A DNA stretch of 64,000 nucleotides, taken from assembly GCA_000336895.1 (NCBI GenBank), contig AOLX01000006.1, forward strand, positions 37,701-101,700, written 5' to 3'. Position 1 is the first letter of the stretch. Each line of letters opens with the position of its first letter. Of the stretch, positions 1 through 9,962 are shown piece after piece. The notes under the pieces are model-generated. The model was not told the DNA's origin and made no database searches. It worked only from the letters and a program-made list of their open reading frames with translations. Source of the DNA: Haloarcula argentinensis DSM 12282. GTDB taxonomy: Archaea > Halobacteriota > Halobacteria > Halobacteriales > Haloarculaceae. The translations under genes were made by a program, and so were the position numbers.

Positions 1-30
1 GTGACTGTGACATCTCGATTACCCTCCACT

Positions 31-52
31 TCCCGGAGGGGCCACAAAATCT
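31..52 (-). promoter_or_regulatory. TTTTGTG leader hairpin, copy a
   Basis: On the minus strand, ATTTTGTG is followed by a hairpin with stem CCTCC/GGAGG, the same design as the leader at 1107-1137. The gene it would serve lies beyond the left edge of the window, so this copy is supported only by similarity to the others. Confidence 0.4.
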
Positions 53-65
53 ACCGTTGACGCCG

Positions 66-1106
66 CTAAGGGACTACCGACGTGAGTCGATGGGTCCGGT
101 AGTCGACTGTCCACCGCGAGTGGTTCTGCGTGATTCGATACTCACGAACAACAGCAACATCCTCTAATGACTCGTCGGGTTGCTCCCACGTAAATCCGTA
201 GCCAGCGACCACATCTCCCTCATCGAGATATCCGACTGGATGCTCGGGGCCGTCCCACTCGACTGAGACTGTGTCGCCACCGTTGGGGGGTTGGACTCCA
301 CGGCAGACTGTCGCTTGGATCACAGATGGATCAGTGGTCAACCCGTACAGCTGCGCCAAGTCGCTGGCTCGGATGGTGAACTTGTCTTCCTCTCCGACGA
401 ACGAGTGGCGAGCCTCGTCCCGAGTTGTTGAGTGATAGTCCATCGTCTCGATACTGACACCGAGCGAATCCGACAGGAGGTGTGCAAATTCGGCGGCCCC
501 GGTGAGGACTGCTTGGTTCTGCTCCTCGATTTGCAGGGTCGTTTCCGGCGTCCGAAGCTTCTGTGTGGGCGGAGATTCCGGCCGCTCGACAGGCATACAG
601 CTGCACAGGAGTGTGCCTTCCGGCCCCGTCAGAATCCACGGCTGTTTCCCACACAGGATCGCTGAGTATTTCGACGCCGTGTACCGCCCACCGCCGGTGA
701 GGACTCGAAGTGCCTTTTCGAGTGCTTGGGCGTCGATCCCGTACCCGTAGCTGTCTGCAAGTCCGTCGACGAACGTGACTCGTGTGTCGATTGAGTCGAA
801 ATCGCCGTACGTGGCTGGAATTTGTATGAGGTCGCCATTTCCGCACTCGGCGACGTACTCTCCGACGTCGCCGTCGACAACCCACCGAGTTTGCTGCTTG
901 TGTGCTCGACTAGCCGACGTGTTGATCGTCGACACTGGCCGCTGCGTTGTGAGGCCCCAGTCCACGTCTGGGGACGCCCAACTGGCTCCGTCGCGATCGG
1001 GCGCGCGACACGTCGTCGCACATCGAGCGATGCTCACCGCGTCGGGAGTGTGGTCGTTGTCGGCGCTATCTCCGTCACCGAACGTACCGAGTGTGAGGTC
1101 AGTCAT
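66..1106 (-). CDS. Hypothetical haloarchaeal protein (346 aa)
   Basis: Acidic soluble protein with no signal peptide or membrane segment; I do not recognise the family. There are scattered Cys residues (for example the pairs LLCSC and ARCATTC) but no clear zinc ribbon. The ATG at 1106 is supported because the GGTGAGAGG of a leader hairpin lies directly upstream and can act as a ribosome binding site. It lies divergent to the Orc1/Cdc6 gene, on the far side of the origin. The same leader type occurs before several small genes near 37-43 kb, so it may be a co-regulated plasmid gene. Coding status is likely, function unknown. Confidence 0.7.
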   Translation of the reverse strand: MTDLTLGTFGDGDSADNDHTPDAVSIARCATTCRAPDRDGASWASPDVDWGLTTQRPVSTINTSASRAHKQQTRWVVDGDVGEYVAECGNGDLIQIPATYGDFDSIDTRVTFVDGLADSYGYGIDAQALEKALRVLTGGGRYTASKYSAILCGKQPWILTGPEGTLLCSCMPVERPESPPTQKLRTPETTLQIEEQNQAVLTGAAEFAHLLSDSLGVSIETMDYHSTTRDEARHSFVGEEDKFTIRASDLAQLYGLTTDPSVIQATVCRGVQPPNGGDTVSVEWDGPEHPVGYLDEGDVVAGYGFTWEQPDESLEDVAVVREYRITQNHSRWTVDYRTHRLTSVVP

Positions 1107-1137
1107 CCTCTCACCCGCCAGAGGAACACAAAATTCT
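1107..1137 (-). promoter_or_regulatory. TTTTGTG leader hairpin, copy b
   Basis: Read on the minus strand, TTTTGTG is followed by a hairpin with stem CCTCT/AGAGG and loop GGCGGGTG, ending next to the ATG of the 346-aa gene. The 3' stem arm overlaps the likely ribosome binding site. Related leaders are at 31-52, 37258-37297, 40891-40917, 41491-41516 and 42841-42867. Confidence 0.55.
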
Positions 1138-1154
1138 ATTGAACCTAGAAACGT

Positions 1155-1836
1155 CCCTCCGTCGTTTCCGAAGCAACCGTCGCCAAAGTCGCCAGTATCG
1201 GGAGATTATCGCAGTTTTAGTAACAACGGAAGGGGTGGACCTCCATCACCCCCTCCACCGTTTCCGGAGCTAATCTGTATTACACTGATCTACTTTAATT
1301 ACTCTGGAGTTATCCACTGCTCAGAGAGTCGCTGACATGACGGGTCTTAGCATCTACTCAGAGGAGGAAACAACTCAAAGTTGAGAACACGGTCGGAAAA
1401 ATATCATTGACACAGACAGTGTAAGGTACCACGGACACTCCACCATTTCCGGAGCTTTTTCGACCGGCTAATCATCGGAACCCTCACTCCACTGTTTCCG
1501 AAGCTATCCACGAAAGAAGGATGGAGGGATACAGGGGAAACGGTATAGATTGCCGGAAGTTCCAGTTACTCCACAATCTCTTTTCTATCGTGTTAAATAT
1601 ACTCTGTTCTAGAAGATTATTTTAGTAGTATTGCGGTTACTGTTTCGTAGTATATGTATTAGTTCTTTTGCTTTATATAGTAGTATTGCTGGGTGGAGAC
1701 TAGGTGCTTTAGACATAGCTTAGGAAACGGTGGAGTGAGTGTGTTATATAAAGAACTGGAGCTCCGGAACTGGTGGTATGCCAATCCTTTTTAAATAGGC
1801 GAGCTCCGGACGCTCCGGAAGCTAAGGAAGCGGTGG
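1155..1836. other. Replication origin region with ORB-like repeats
   Basis: At least four copies of a repeat close to CTCCACCGTTTCCGGAGC read forward at 1155-1174, 1249-1270, 1436-1455 and 1485-1504. Inverted copies lie at 1718-1735, 1761-1776 and 1812-1836. They flank a strongly AT-rich stretch at about 1575-1715, a candidate unwinding element. A further inverted copy lies beyond the gene at 3175-3194. Facing ORB repeats around an AT-rich core next to orc1/cdc6 is the known haloarchaeal origin layout. The repeats vary at one or two positions (for example TTTCCGAAGC). Whether the origin is active cannot be seen from the sequence. Confidence 0.8.
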
Positions 1837-1868
1837 CTTTATTATATTGTGCTGTATGTCAGACTACC

Positions 1869-3125
1869 ATGGGGATGTTCCAACGAGATCGTCAGGTGTT
1901 CGCTGATGCGGAACCTCTTGACGACTCTTATGAGCCCGAGGATATCCGCGAACGGGACAAGGAACTCGAGAAATATCAGCGAGCCCTCCAACCAATCATC
2001 GATAACCGACCGACGTCGAACATTTTTCTGTATGGCAAGACGGGGACAGGGAAGACCGTCGCGACGAAATTTATGTTGTCGCATCTAGAGCAAGACGCTG
2101 CTGAGTATGACGACGTCATGCTCTCGACTGTCTGGGTCAGCTGCGAGAATTTATCCTCGTCCTACCAAGTCGCTGTTGCCCTTGTCAATGAACTACGTGG
2201 AGGACAGAACAAAGATCGAATCAGTACCACCGGCTACTCTCAGCAGCGGGTCTTTGATATTCTGTATGAAGAGCTCGACGCGCTTGGTGGGACCGTCGTG
2301 ATTGTCTTGGACGAAATTGATAACATCGGACACTCTGACGACATCCTCTACGGGCTTCCCCGGGCACGATCGAATGGATACGTCGACAATGTCCGTCCAG
2401 TAATCGTTGGTATCAGCAACGACTTTCAGTTCCGGGACAATCTTTCACCGAAGGTCAAGGACACGCTCGCTGAAAAGGAGATTCTGTTTCCGCCGTACGA
2501 TGCGAATCAACTGCGCTCAATCCTGAACCCACGCGCCGAGAAAGCGTTCTATAATGATGTTTTATCAGAAGACGCTGTCCCGCTCTGTGCAGCTTTTGCC
2601 GCGCAGGACACGGGATCGGCCCGACAAGCAATCCGGCTGCTCCGTGAAGCCGGCGAACTCGCGCAAGCTGCTGATTCTGACACTGTAACTGAGGATCATG
2701 TCCGAGACGCTCAGGACGAACTGGAAAAGAATCAACTCTACGAGGGAATGCAGGAACTCACGACACAGGGACATGCCGTCCTCTGTGCGCTCGCGTACTA
2801 CCAAGCACTCGATAATGTTCCTGTCCGCTCTCGGAATCTTTACGAGCGATACGTGAAGATTTGCGACCGGCTCGACACCGACAGCGTGAGCGAACGCCGT
2901 GTTCGTGACCATCTTTCGGATATGAATATGCTTGGGCTCATCAGCGTCTATGAACGGAACGAGGGACTCTCGGCTGGCCGGTATCACGAGTATGAGCTTG
3001 ACGTGCCGCTGCAAGCCGTACTTGAGGTTCTCCTCTCAACGACTCGCTTCGAAGAACTCGCGAATATCATCGAATCGACGGCTGACGATAACAACCTCCT
3101 TCAATCGGGCCTCTCCGACTACTAA
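1869..3125 (+). CDS. Orc1/Cdc6-type replication initiator
   Basis: AAA+ initiator of about 418 aa that binds ORB repeats and loads the replicative helicase. Walker A is GKTGTGKT, Walker B is VIVLDEIDNI, and the sensor-1 region is VGISND. The C-terminal third (about 320-418) fits the winged-helix DNA-binding domain of the family (VSERRVRDHLSDMNMLGLI). The reading frame stays open upstream to a GTG at 1773, but that would place coding sequence over the ORB repeats. I therefore prefer the ATG at 1869 (MGMFQRDR), which matches the usual N-terminus. ORB-like repeats lie on both sides. The length is normal for the family. The specific plasmid paralogue cannot be assigned. Confidence 0.93.
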   Translation: MGMFQRDRQVFADAEPLDDSYEPEDIRERDKELEKYQRALQPIIDNRPTSNIFLYGKTGTGKTVATKFMLSHLEQDAAEYDDVMLSTVWVSCENLSSSYQVAVALVNELRGGQNKDRISTTGYSQQRVFDILYEELDALGGTVVIVLDEIDNIGHSDDILYGLPRARSNGYVDNVRPVIVGISNDFQFRDNLSPKVKDTLAEKEILFPPYDANQLRSILNPRAEKAFYNDVLSEDAVPLCAAFAAQDTGSARQAIRLLREAGELAQAADSDTVTEDHVRDAQDELEKNQLYEGMQELTTQGHAVLCALAYYQALDNVPVRSRNLYERYVKICDRLDTDSVSERRVRDHLSDMNMLGLISVYERNEGLSAGRYHEYELDVPLQAVLEVLLSTTRFEELANIIESTADDNNLLQSGLSDY

Positions 3126-3724
3126 TCTAGTCTGTAATTCCAAAGAGAACTTGAGCTAACTTCCGTCGCTGAAAGCTCCGGAAACGGTGGAGGGTCTGGA
3201 TAGACGAAAACCGGCTGGTTCGTTGTGCCTGACAGAATCAATTGGAAGCAAAGTTTCTGAGGCAGAAACTCGCTGCAGGGTTTTAGTACAGGTCAGCCAG
3301 TAGAAATAGATAGCCGCCAGTCGGAGGCGGTCCCCGAAAAGTATCCGACACGCCCGCCTACCATCGCCCACACCCGATCCCCGCTTAGGGATGGAGCCAA
3401 CTGAGTGCCCTCTGACATGTCCTCTCGCGCGCTCCATCCCCGTACATCCCCTCTTTCCCTCCGCCGCCCTCTGTTGTAAACTGCACTCAATATTACTACA
3501 CAGGCGTAGATACTGAGTTCTAGCAGACTTCCTGCGGCGTCAGCGCACACATAAACTGACCACCTTTTGACGGGCCCGTAGAAAGGACTACCTTTCTGTT
3601 CTGAAACTCAGTAGAGTATTTGATGCATGAGCCCACTCGAGAACGGAATCAGTGCTCTGATATCAGATGGGACGGTGGGAGATGAGGATACCCGCAGAGA
3701 ATGGTCAACCTATCGTCGCCGAAT
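3126..3724. other. Intergenic region with one ORB-like repeat
   Basis: Apart from the inverted ORB-like repeat at 3175-3194 (GCTCCGGAAACGGTGGAGGG), I see no convincing gene. The open frames here have basic, low-complexity translations typical of shadows. It separates the origin module from the defence island. Confidence 0.5.
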
Positions 3725-4882
3725 CTATTCTTGTCGATAACAGTCTAAGCAAATCAACCCTTGATCGATATCCCGTACAGGGTTTGTTTCAGTAAACTCT
3801 TTCCCACACTTACTGCAATTGACCGCTTCAGTAATACCGACGCCAGATCCATATCCTGCGGCAAAGTCCCATGTGTGTTCATCAGTGGCTAAAGCCACTT
3901 CGAGGTCTCCACTTTCGTATTCGACTTCGGTAATCGTCAGTGGCTCCACCTGAACATCCAGCGCATGTCTTGCCCGAATCTCATGCTGTCGCTCGGGGAA
4001 TCCTTTATCACGACGTTGTCGCAAATCATCGAGTTCGGTGTCGACATCCTCATATTCGGTTTTGAGTTCTTTGCGCTCTTTGAGCGCTTCGACGCGTTCG
4101 CCTTCGTTGCTACTATTGATTTGTTGGCTCAAATTGTCGATTCTCCCAGAGAGGTTCGATAGTTGCTCTTCTAACTCCTGGATACGCTGCTGTTGCATCT
4201 GACGGAACTCCTCGACTTCGGCGTCGGCTGCTCGGGAAGCTTCCTGATGGATCTCATCGGTAGTTTCCTGAATTCGGTCGACGACTTCCTCTCGCGCAGT
4301 GTCGAAAAGAGGCTGGATGTCGGCAGCCTGCATATCCATCGGCTTACTCGTTTCCGCTTCATTATCTGGCGATGCGATCTGTAGAAAGGTTTCCTCCAGC
4401 GTGGGCAAGAATTCCTCGGACCGAGTATCGAGTGCCACTGCCCGCAGCAGTTCTGTCTGGTACTCACTGACTGTCTCAATACTCACACGGAATAGTACCA
4501 CGAGTGCTGTTCGGTCGTAGTACGGTGTGAAATCCGCTGAACTCACCTCGATGTCGCTTCCCTGAAGCCACCTAGGGATTTGAACAGCAGCATCGTCCGT
4601 TTCGAGAGAGATTTTCCCCGTCGGTGTCCGCTCGCTCGCCTCGGTGAGAAGTGTCTGGAAAAATTGACTCTCGGGATGGAGTTCCTCGGCCGCCCCGTCG
4701 CCGACGTCACTGCCACAGACGAGCGTTAGTGAGTCTGTCAGTAGCTCGCTGTCGACTTCGTTCGGAGTAGTGACCGCCCATCGATTGTCATGCTTGTCGA
4801 TATCGCAGCCGAGCGTTCGTAGATACTGCTCAGTGAAGATTTCTACAGCAGACTGCGTCACGGGCACGGCAGCGTCAGTCAT
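3725..4882 (-). CDS. Coiled-coil protein with C-terminal zinc ribbon, helicase partner
   Basis: Encodes 385 aa. Residues from about 190 to 300 are a long heptad-rich coiled coil (EVEEFRQMQQQRIQELEEQL and following). The C-terminus has two CxxC pairs (CSKCGKEF and CLDCYRQE) forming a zinc ribbon. The gene directly follows the SNF2 helicase gene. I choose the ATG at 4882 because it overlaps the helicase stop by 8 bp (ATGACTGA) and has GGGAG upstream; an ATG at 4918 is also in frame. Tight coupling suggests it works with the helicase as a scaffold or recognition subunit, which is inference. I do not recognise the family. Confidence 0.75.
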   Translation of the reverse strand: MTDAAVPVTQSAVEIFTEQYLRTLGCDIDKHDNRWAVTTPNEVDSELLTDSLTLVCGSDVGDGAAEELHPESQFFQTLLTEASERTPTGKISLETDDAAVQIPRWLQGSDIEVSSADFTPYYDRTALVVLFRVSIETVSEYQTELLRAVALDTRSEEFLPTLEETFLQIASPDNEAETSKPMDMQAADIQPLFDTAREEVVDRIQETTDEIHQEASRAADAEVEEFRQMQQQRIQELEEQLSNLSGRIDNLSQQINSSNEGERVEALKERKELKTEYEDVDTELDDLRQRRDKGFPERQHEIRARHALDVQVEPLTITEVEYESGDLEVALATDEHTWDFAAGYGSGVGITEAVNCSKCGKEFTETNPVRDIDQGLICLDCYRQE

Positions 4883-6623
4883 CACTTGCTCCCAAGTCGA
4901 ATCCATCGAAGACGCCACTGTTGAATTCCTCTAATTTGTCGGCTAGGTCACGCTGTTCCTGAAGATCAACAGCCATGTCGTCGAAGTCATTCTCCAAGTC
5001 AACCTCGGAACCAGCGTTGACCAATCGCTCGAAGATTTCATCTTCGAAGCTGGTTCCGGACTCCTCTAGTCGGCTCAGTATCGAGCTTAGTTCGCCGACA
5101 CTCTGCTGGAAGAGGTCGATCTTATGATACAGTCGGTCCAAAACATATTCCTCAACCGTATCCTTCAACGCCATATTAAAGATATAGACACTGCGTTTTT
5201 GCCCGATACGGTGAATACGGCCGATTCGCTGTTCGACGCGCATCGGGTTCCAAGGTAGGTCGTAGTTCACGAGGATATTGCAGAACTGGAGATTACGGCC
5301 CTCGCTCATCGCGTCAGTCGAGACAAGAACGCCGCCTTCCTCTTCGAATTCCTCCACAATCTGCTCTTTCTCCTCGCTGGAGTGCCCACCATGGAATGAG
5401 TGGACGGTGTAGCCCTCTGAAGCGAGTCTGTCGAGTACTTGGCGTTGTGTAGCCCGGAACTGAGTGAAGACGATGACACGACCCTTCTCGACGTTATTGC
5501 GGGCCTCTTCGACGATGTCGAGGAGGCGTTCCTGCTTGGTTACTGTCTCAATCCCCTCAATGAGGTCAAGAATTGACTCCAACTCGTCGGCATGCGTGAG
5601 TTCCGACTGCTCGTCTAACCTCTTCTCGATAGTATGTTTGAGCGCAGCAGGACTACTGACAACCTCTTTTTGCAATAGCATCAGGACCAATTTTTGACCT
5701 TGGTCTTGCCCGTATGCACCCTTCACATAGTCCGAGACTGCTTGGTAGAGTTCTCGCTCCGCCGCCGATGGATCGAACGTTCGCGTATCGACTGTCCGGT
5801 CGGTGAAGTCGATGTCTGTTTCGGCTCGTCTGTTCCGAATCATTACCTTGTGCAACCGCTCGTGTAGCTCGTCCCGGTTGACGAGCGTCTCCTGACTACT
5901 ATCGATGAAGTACTGGTGGAAGACGTCTCGTGTTCCGAAGAGGCCGGGGCGGAGCAATGAGACGACATTGTAGAGGTCGGTGAGTTCGTTTTGAATCGGC
6001 GTCGCCGTCAGGAAGAACGCATAGTTGTAGGTGAGCCGGTCAATGAGGTCGTAGCGGTCCGTATCCTCGTTCTTGACATAGTGAGCCTCGTCGAGGACAA
6101 GCACGTCCCAATCCCGCTTGAGGACCGTCGAGCGATGCCGGTCGCTTTTCGCGGTATCGATGCTGGCGATGATGTAGTCGTGGTTGTCGAAACCGCTGAA
6201 CTCGTCGTCGTAGTTGCAGACGAAGTCGAGACCGAACTTCTCTCTGAGTTCGGCCTGCCACTGTTTGGCCAGCTGTGCTGGCGTCAGGATAAGAACTGAA
6301 TCATTCGTCTCGCGAAAGTGCATCTCCTTCAGAATCATCCCGACCTCGATGGTCTTGCCCAAACCGACTTCGTCGGCGAGCAGCGCTTTCCCGTCCATCT
6401 CAAAAAGTGCTCGATACGCAGCATCTACTTGGTGTTCGAGCATCTTCACCGAGTTCTCGTCTAACTGTTTCAGTGCACGGAGTTCAGAGTCCGGCTGGCC
6501 GGCCTGGAGGCGAGTGGCTTGGACGCTCTGTATGTGGTCGGTAGCGCCTTGGGACAAGCTATCGAGAATATCGTCCGCAGACTCGTGGGTGACCTCGACA
6601 TCGACGAGGTCGTAGCCATCCAT
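4875..6623 (-). CDS. SNF2/SWI2-family helicase (DISARM DrmD-like)
   Basis: Superfamily 2 ATPase of 582 aa. Motif I is DEVGLGKT (about 84-91), motif II is DEAH (about 178-181), motif III is LTATPIQN, and motif VI is QRIGRIHRIGQ. These identify the SNF2/RapA-like group, which translocates on double-stranded DNA. It heads a two-gene operon and is divergent from the DUF499-like ATPase gene 130 bp away, with the methyltransferase downstream of that. SNF2 helicases with methyltransferases occur in DISARM and related antiviral arrays. No DrmA, DrmB or DrmC is visible here, so this is not a standard DISARM. Confidence 0.88.
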   Translation of the reverse strand: MDGYDLVDVEVTHESADDILDSLSQGATDHIQSVQATRLQAGQPDSELRALKQLDENSVKMLEHQVDAAYRALFEMDGKALLADEVGLGKTIEVGMILKEMHFRETNDSVLILTPAQLAKQWQAELREKFGLDFVCNYDDEFSGFDNHDYIIASIDTAKSDRHRSTVLKRDWDVLVLDEAHYVKNEDTDRYDLIDRLTYNYAFFLTATPIQNELTDLYNVVSLLRPGLFGTRDVFHQYFIDSSQETLVNRDELHERLHKVMIRNRRAETDIDFTDRTVDTRTFDPSAAERELYQAVSDYVKGAYGQDQGQKLVLMLLQKEVVSSPAALKHTIEKRLDEQSELTHADELESILDLIEGIETVTKQERLLDIVEEARNNVEKGRVIVFTQFRATQRQVLDRLASEGYTVHSFHGGHSSEEKEQIVEEFEEEGGVLVSTDAMSEGRNLQFCNILVNYDLPWNPMRVEQRIGRIHRIGQKRSVYIFNMALKDTVEEYVLDRLYHKIDLFQQSVGELSSILSRLEESGTSFEDEIFERLVNAGSEVDLENDFDDMAVDLQEQRDLADKLEEFNSGVFDGFDLGASDD

Positions 6624-6755
6624 GGTCAGCCAATATTCAGTGATTGTAAAAGATGTTTTGTGAGTATCCCGCCGAGTCGGTCAAGTCAGTATCTGCAGCC
6701 GAAATCACGACCATAGTGTTTATTGCGCCATACTGATGTGTATTTGAGTATCAAG
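6624..6755. promoter_or_regulatory. Divergent promoter region of the defence operons
   Basis: This 132-bp gap separates the divergent helicase and DUF499-like ATPase genes and must hold both promoters. It is richer in A and T than the flanking genes. A TTTATTGCG stretch at 6718-6727 may be part of a basal element for the rightward operon. No clear operator repeat is visible. Confidence 0.35.
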
Positions 6756-9700
6756 ATGGCAGAAACAACGGCGCTGTCCCAGACTCTCGCCGATACGGTC
6801 ACCCTGAGCCGTGAGTTACGAGAGGAAGGGCAAATCGACGGGCAGGTGAAACTCTACAACGTCGACGACGATGGGGAGTTCGAGTCCGACGCCGATCTCT
6901 TCTTTGAGCGGACGCTGATGACACAGGGGTTGAGAGAGGCGCTGTCGATTCTTCGCGATTCGCTGACCGGCGAAGACCCCCGTGGGACGCATATTCTCTA
7001 TGGACCATACGGGAGCGGGAAGTCCCACCAAATGGTGGCGCTGTACCACTGCTTCGACGACCCCGCTACAGCCGGGACGTGGGCCGGAGACTCCATCGAA
7101 GGGTTCGAGGATGCACTTCCGGAGTCTGCGATTCCCATCACGGTCGCCATGCACAACGAGCAGTACGAGCACCTATGGGAGCCGTTCTTCGAAGCGCTGG
7201 ACTACGACCCCGGTACCTTCGAATCTGGCGGCTATCCGGATATGCAGACGATTCAGGACGCCGTCGGCGACGAGACGGTGGCGTTCTTCGTCGACGAGCT
7301 TGAGGACTGGTTCGATACCCTACAGGGAGACCGCAAGAGCGCGAACAAGGCGTTCCTCCAGTCGCTGCTCGAATCGACCGCGCTCTCAGATCTTGAACTC
7401 TACACTATCGTCTCCGTGCTCCGTGAGGGTTCCGAGGTCCATGATATTCTGAATCGAGAGCAGGCAGTCGAGGTTAATATGAACAATCAGGTGGACAAGC
7501 GCGAGGTCCTCCGCCACCGTCTAATTGATTCTGTCGAGGAGAACGCAGCCCGGGAGATCGTCAACGGGTACTTCGACGCCTATGACCAGTCTGACCATGT
7601 CTCTCTCCCCGATGACTTGCTATCGGAGATGCACGATCTCTACCCGTTCCATCCCGTGCTTCTCGACGCGCTGGAAACGCGGTACTACGCAGACGAGGAA
7701 AACCAGAACACGCGGGGGATGATCTACCTCTTCTCGAAGGTTCTGCTGGAGATGCAGGACCAGACGGACCTCATCACCCACGGCGACATCGACGCCATCG
7801 AGTTTGAGGACGAGTTGGCGAAGATCAACTACGAGCGGCTCAACGCCGCGACAGGCGACATCAAGAGTCGCATCGATACCGACGAGGTCCCCCATGGTCG
7901 TCGCATCCTGAACACGATTCTCCTCTACTCGCTGAAGCCCAGCGAAGGCGAGGGTGCTGAGGTCTCAGAAATTGTCATGGGCGCGTACCAGACCGGCGAC
8001 CTCGTCTCCGACGTAGTGCTCAACCTCGAACGGCTCCACGGCGTCGCGTGGCACCTCCACAAGCTCAACGGGAAGTATGCTATCCGCGACCGGCAGAACC
8101 CGAATGCACTGATTCGCAACGCTGCTGTCGATGTCTCTGAAACGGCTGCGAAGGCCGAGGTTGCAGACTTCATCACCGACATCTTCGGGTCGAACGCCCA
8201 TCCTGTCGGGTTCAGAACTAACGACCTACGGGATATCCCCGACGACCGTGAGGTCAAAGTTATCGTGAAGGACGATCAGTGGACTCAAGAAGAGGTCGAA
8301 CAAGTCATCACGAACGATGGGCGGGGGCGTGAGTGGCGCAACACCCTCGTGTTTGTCCAGCCGTCGGGCGACAAGGCCATCGAATCTGGGACACGGTATA
8401 TCGACAAGGCTCGCTACATCGAAGGTGCACGGCAGGTTCTCGCCGACGAATCTCTCGATGAAGAAATCCGCGAATCGATCCGTGAGATGCAGGAACAGGA
8501 AGAGAACGAACTCCGTGAAGAACTCCAGCTCCTCTACGGAGAGGTGCTTGATGGTGACGACCTGCTCAACGAGTTCGACATGGCCGCGCCGATGGATCTC
8601 GACGTGTACGTGCTGGACGAGGCCGAACTCGACGCGTCTAACATCGCCGAATCCGCGGCGGCCGACCCGTTCGATCTGCAGTCCCACATTTGGGATATCG
8701 CAGAGGACCTGCTGGAACGTCGTGGTGAGATTTCTGTCGAGGACATTTATGAGCAGTTCCTCCGTGACCCACAGCTCCCCATCCCCGGGAGCGCGAACGA
8801 CGTCTTGAACGCGACGGTGGAGGCGCTGGAGGGCAAGCCCGTCCTTGCTCGTGACTCCAAGGGCTTCCGAGACAACCTCTCCGGAAGTTCGCTTGATACG
8901 GTACTCGTGCAGACGGACGCCGTGGACGTGTGGGGCGTCGATGACGTAGAGCAGGAACTCCGACAGCGATTCGGGAGCGGCACGACGGCCATCGACATCG
9001 GTGATTTCCAGGTTGACCTCGTCGAAGACGGCGAGGTATGGATCGATGGTGACACGCTCGACGTGGTCATGCGGGCCATCGGTCGACTGAACCGCGAAGA
9101 TCAGTACGTCATCGTCCACGGGAACGAGATTCTCGACAAGCCACAGTCCGACGCGACGCTCCGCGATGTGGGCGGGGCGACAGTCGTCGGCGCGTCCTAT
9201 CTGACTGACCGAATCGAAGAAAGCATCCACGCCGACGGCTACGCGAATCTTGACACCATTATCGGCGAGGTTCGGGCCGACGAGACAGTGTTCCTTCCAC
9301 CGGACGAAACGGAGGCCGTGGCTCGGGAGGCGGTCAACGAGTTCCTCGTCGAGAACTACGTCCTCGAAGCCGGCGGCCGGTATCTGGACTCGCTCGGTGA
9401 CCGCGACCCGATGACGGTCAAAATCGTCCCGACGGTCCCGGACCGTATCGGCGAGCAGATTCTGGAGTACATAGACGAGCTGGACGCCGGCGAACAGTTC
9501 ACTGTCAACAAGGTCACCGACCGATTCGACAGCAGCGTCACCGAGTACATGGTCCGAACCTTCCTGTTGGAGAACATCGGCAAGGAGGACGACCCGGAAT
9601 ACGTCGTCAACACGACGGGGTCGGACAAGGCGTCGGATTGGGTGCCCGGCTACCCGTTCCGGAAAGCCGACATCGAGGCCGAGACGTGGCGCTTCGAGTA

Positions 9701-9962
9701 CAACGGCGACGACGTCGCCGCGATGCGAACCAAGTGGCGCAACAACCACAAGAGCGGGTCCGTCGAATACGGCGACGTAACGTTCATGCTCCCCGACAAA
9801 GAGGGGATTCCCGGCGCACTGCAGGGAACTGCCGACGTTGACCGGACACAGGTGAGCCTGACCTTGCGGTCCGAGCAGGACTACACAAAGGTTCAGGACC
9901 TCTTCGAGCGGATGCCCGACGAGGCGTCAAGTCTGAAGATCGAAATCAGCTTCCAGAAATAA
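6756..9962 (+). CDS. DUF499-like large P-loop ATPase
   Basis: Large ATPase of about 1068 aa. Walker A is GPYGSGKSH (about 83-91) and Walker B is VAFFVDELEDW (about 174). The long helical and mixed remainder matches my memory of the DUF499 family, often found beside DUF1156 methyltransferases in anti-phage loci. The ATG at 6756 (MAETTALSQ) is preferred over a TTG at 6723. The stop overlaps the start of the methyltransferase by one base (TAATG). Its likely role is an ATP-driven switch or remodeller in a BREX- or DISARM-like defence, which is inference. No PglZ-type phosphatase is present. Confidence 0.75.
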   Translation: MAETTALSQTLADTVTLSRELREEGQIDGQVKLYNVDDDGEFESDADLFFERTLMTQGLREALSILRDSLTGEDPRGTHILYGPYGSGKSHQMVALYHCFDDPATAGTWAGDSIEGFEDALPESAIPITVAMHNEQYEHLWEPFFEALDYDPGTFESGGYPDMQTIQDAVGDETVAFFVDELEDWFDTLQGDRKSANKAFLQSLLESTALSDLELYTIVSVLREGSEVHDILNREQAVEVNMNNQVDKREVLRHRLIDSVEENAAREIVNGYFDAYDQSDHVSLPDDLLSEMHDLYPFHPVLLDALETRYYADEENQNTRGMIYLFSKVLLEMQDQTDLITHGDIDAIEFEDELAKINYERLNAATGDIKSRIDTDEVPHGRRILNTILLYSLKPSEGEGAEVSEIVMGAYQTGDLVSDVVLNLERLHGVAWHLHKLNGKYAIRDRQNPNALIRNAAVDVSETAAKAEVADFITDIFGSNAHPVGFRTNDLRDIPDDREVKVIVKDDQWTQEEVEQVITNDGRGREWRNTLVFVQPSGDKAIESGTRYIDKARYIEGARQVLADESLDEEIRESIREMQEQEENELREELQLLYGEVLDGDDLLNEFDMAAPMDLDVYVLDEAELDASNIAESAAADPFDLQSHIWDIAEDLLERRGEISVEDIYEQFLRDPQLPIPGSANDVLNATVEALEGKPVLARDSKGFRDNLSGSSLDTVLVQTDAVDVWGVDDVEQELRQRFGSGTTAIDIGDFQVDLVEDGEVWIDGDTLDVVMRAIGRLNREDQYVIVHGNEILDKPQSDATLRDVGGATVVGASYLTDRIEESIHADGYANLDTIIGEVRADETVFLPPDETEAVAREAVNEFLVENYVLEAGGRYLDSLGDRDPMTVKIVPTVPDRIGEQILEYIDELDAGEQFTVNKVTDRFDSSVTEYMVRTFLLENIGKEDDPEYVVNTTGSDKASDWVPGYPFRKADIEAETWRFEYNGDDVAAMRTKWRNNHKSGSVEYGDVTFMLPDKEGIPGALQGTADVDRTQVSLTLRSEQDYTKVQDLFERMPDEASSLKIEISFQK

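Noticed and set aside
3156..3550. Minus-strand frames after the initiator gene
   Set aside because: Overlap an ORB-like repeat and have no protein-like composition.
8226..9749. Minus-strand frame of 507 codons inside the DUF499-like gene
   Set aside because: A mirror frame produced by GC-rich codon bias; the plus strand has clear ATPase motifs.
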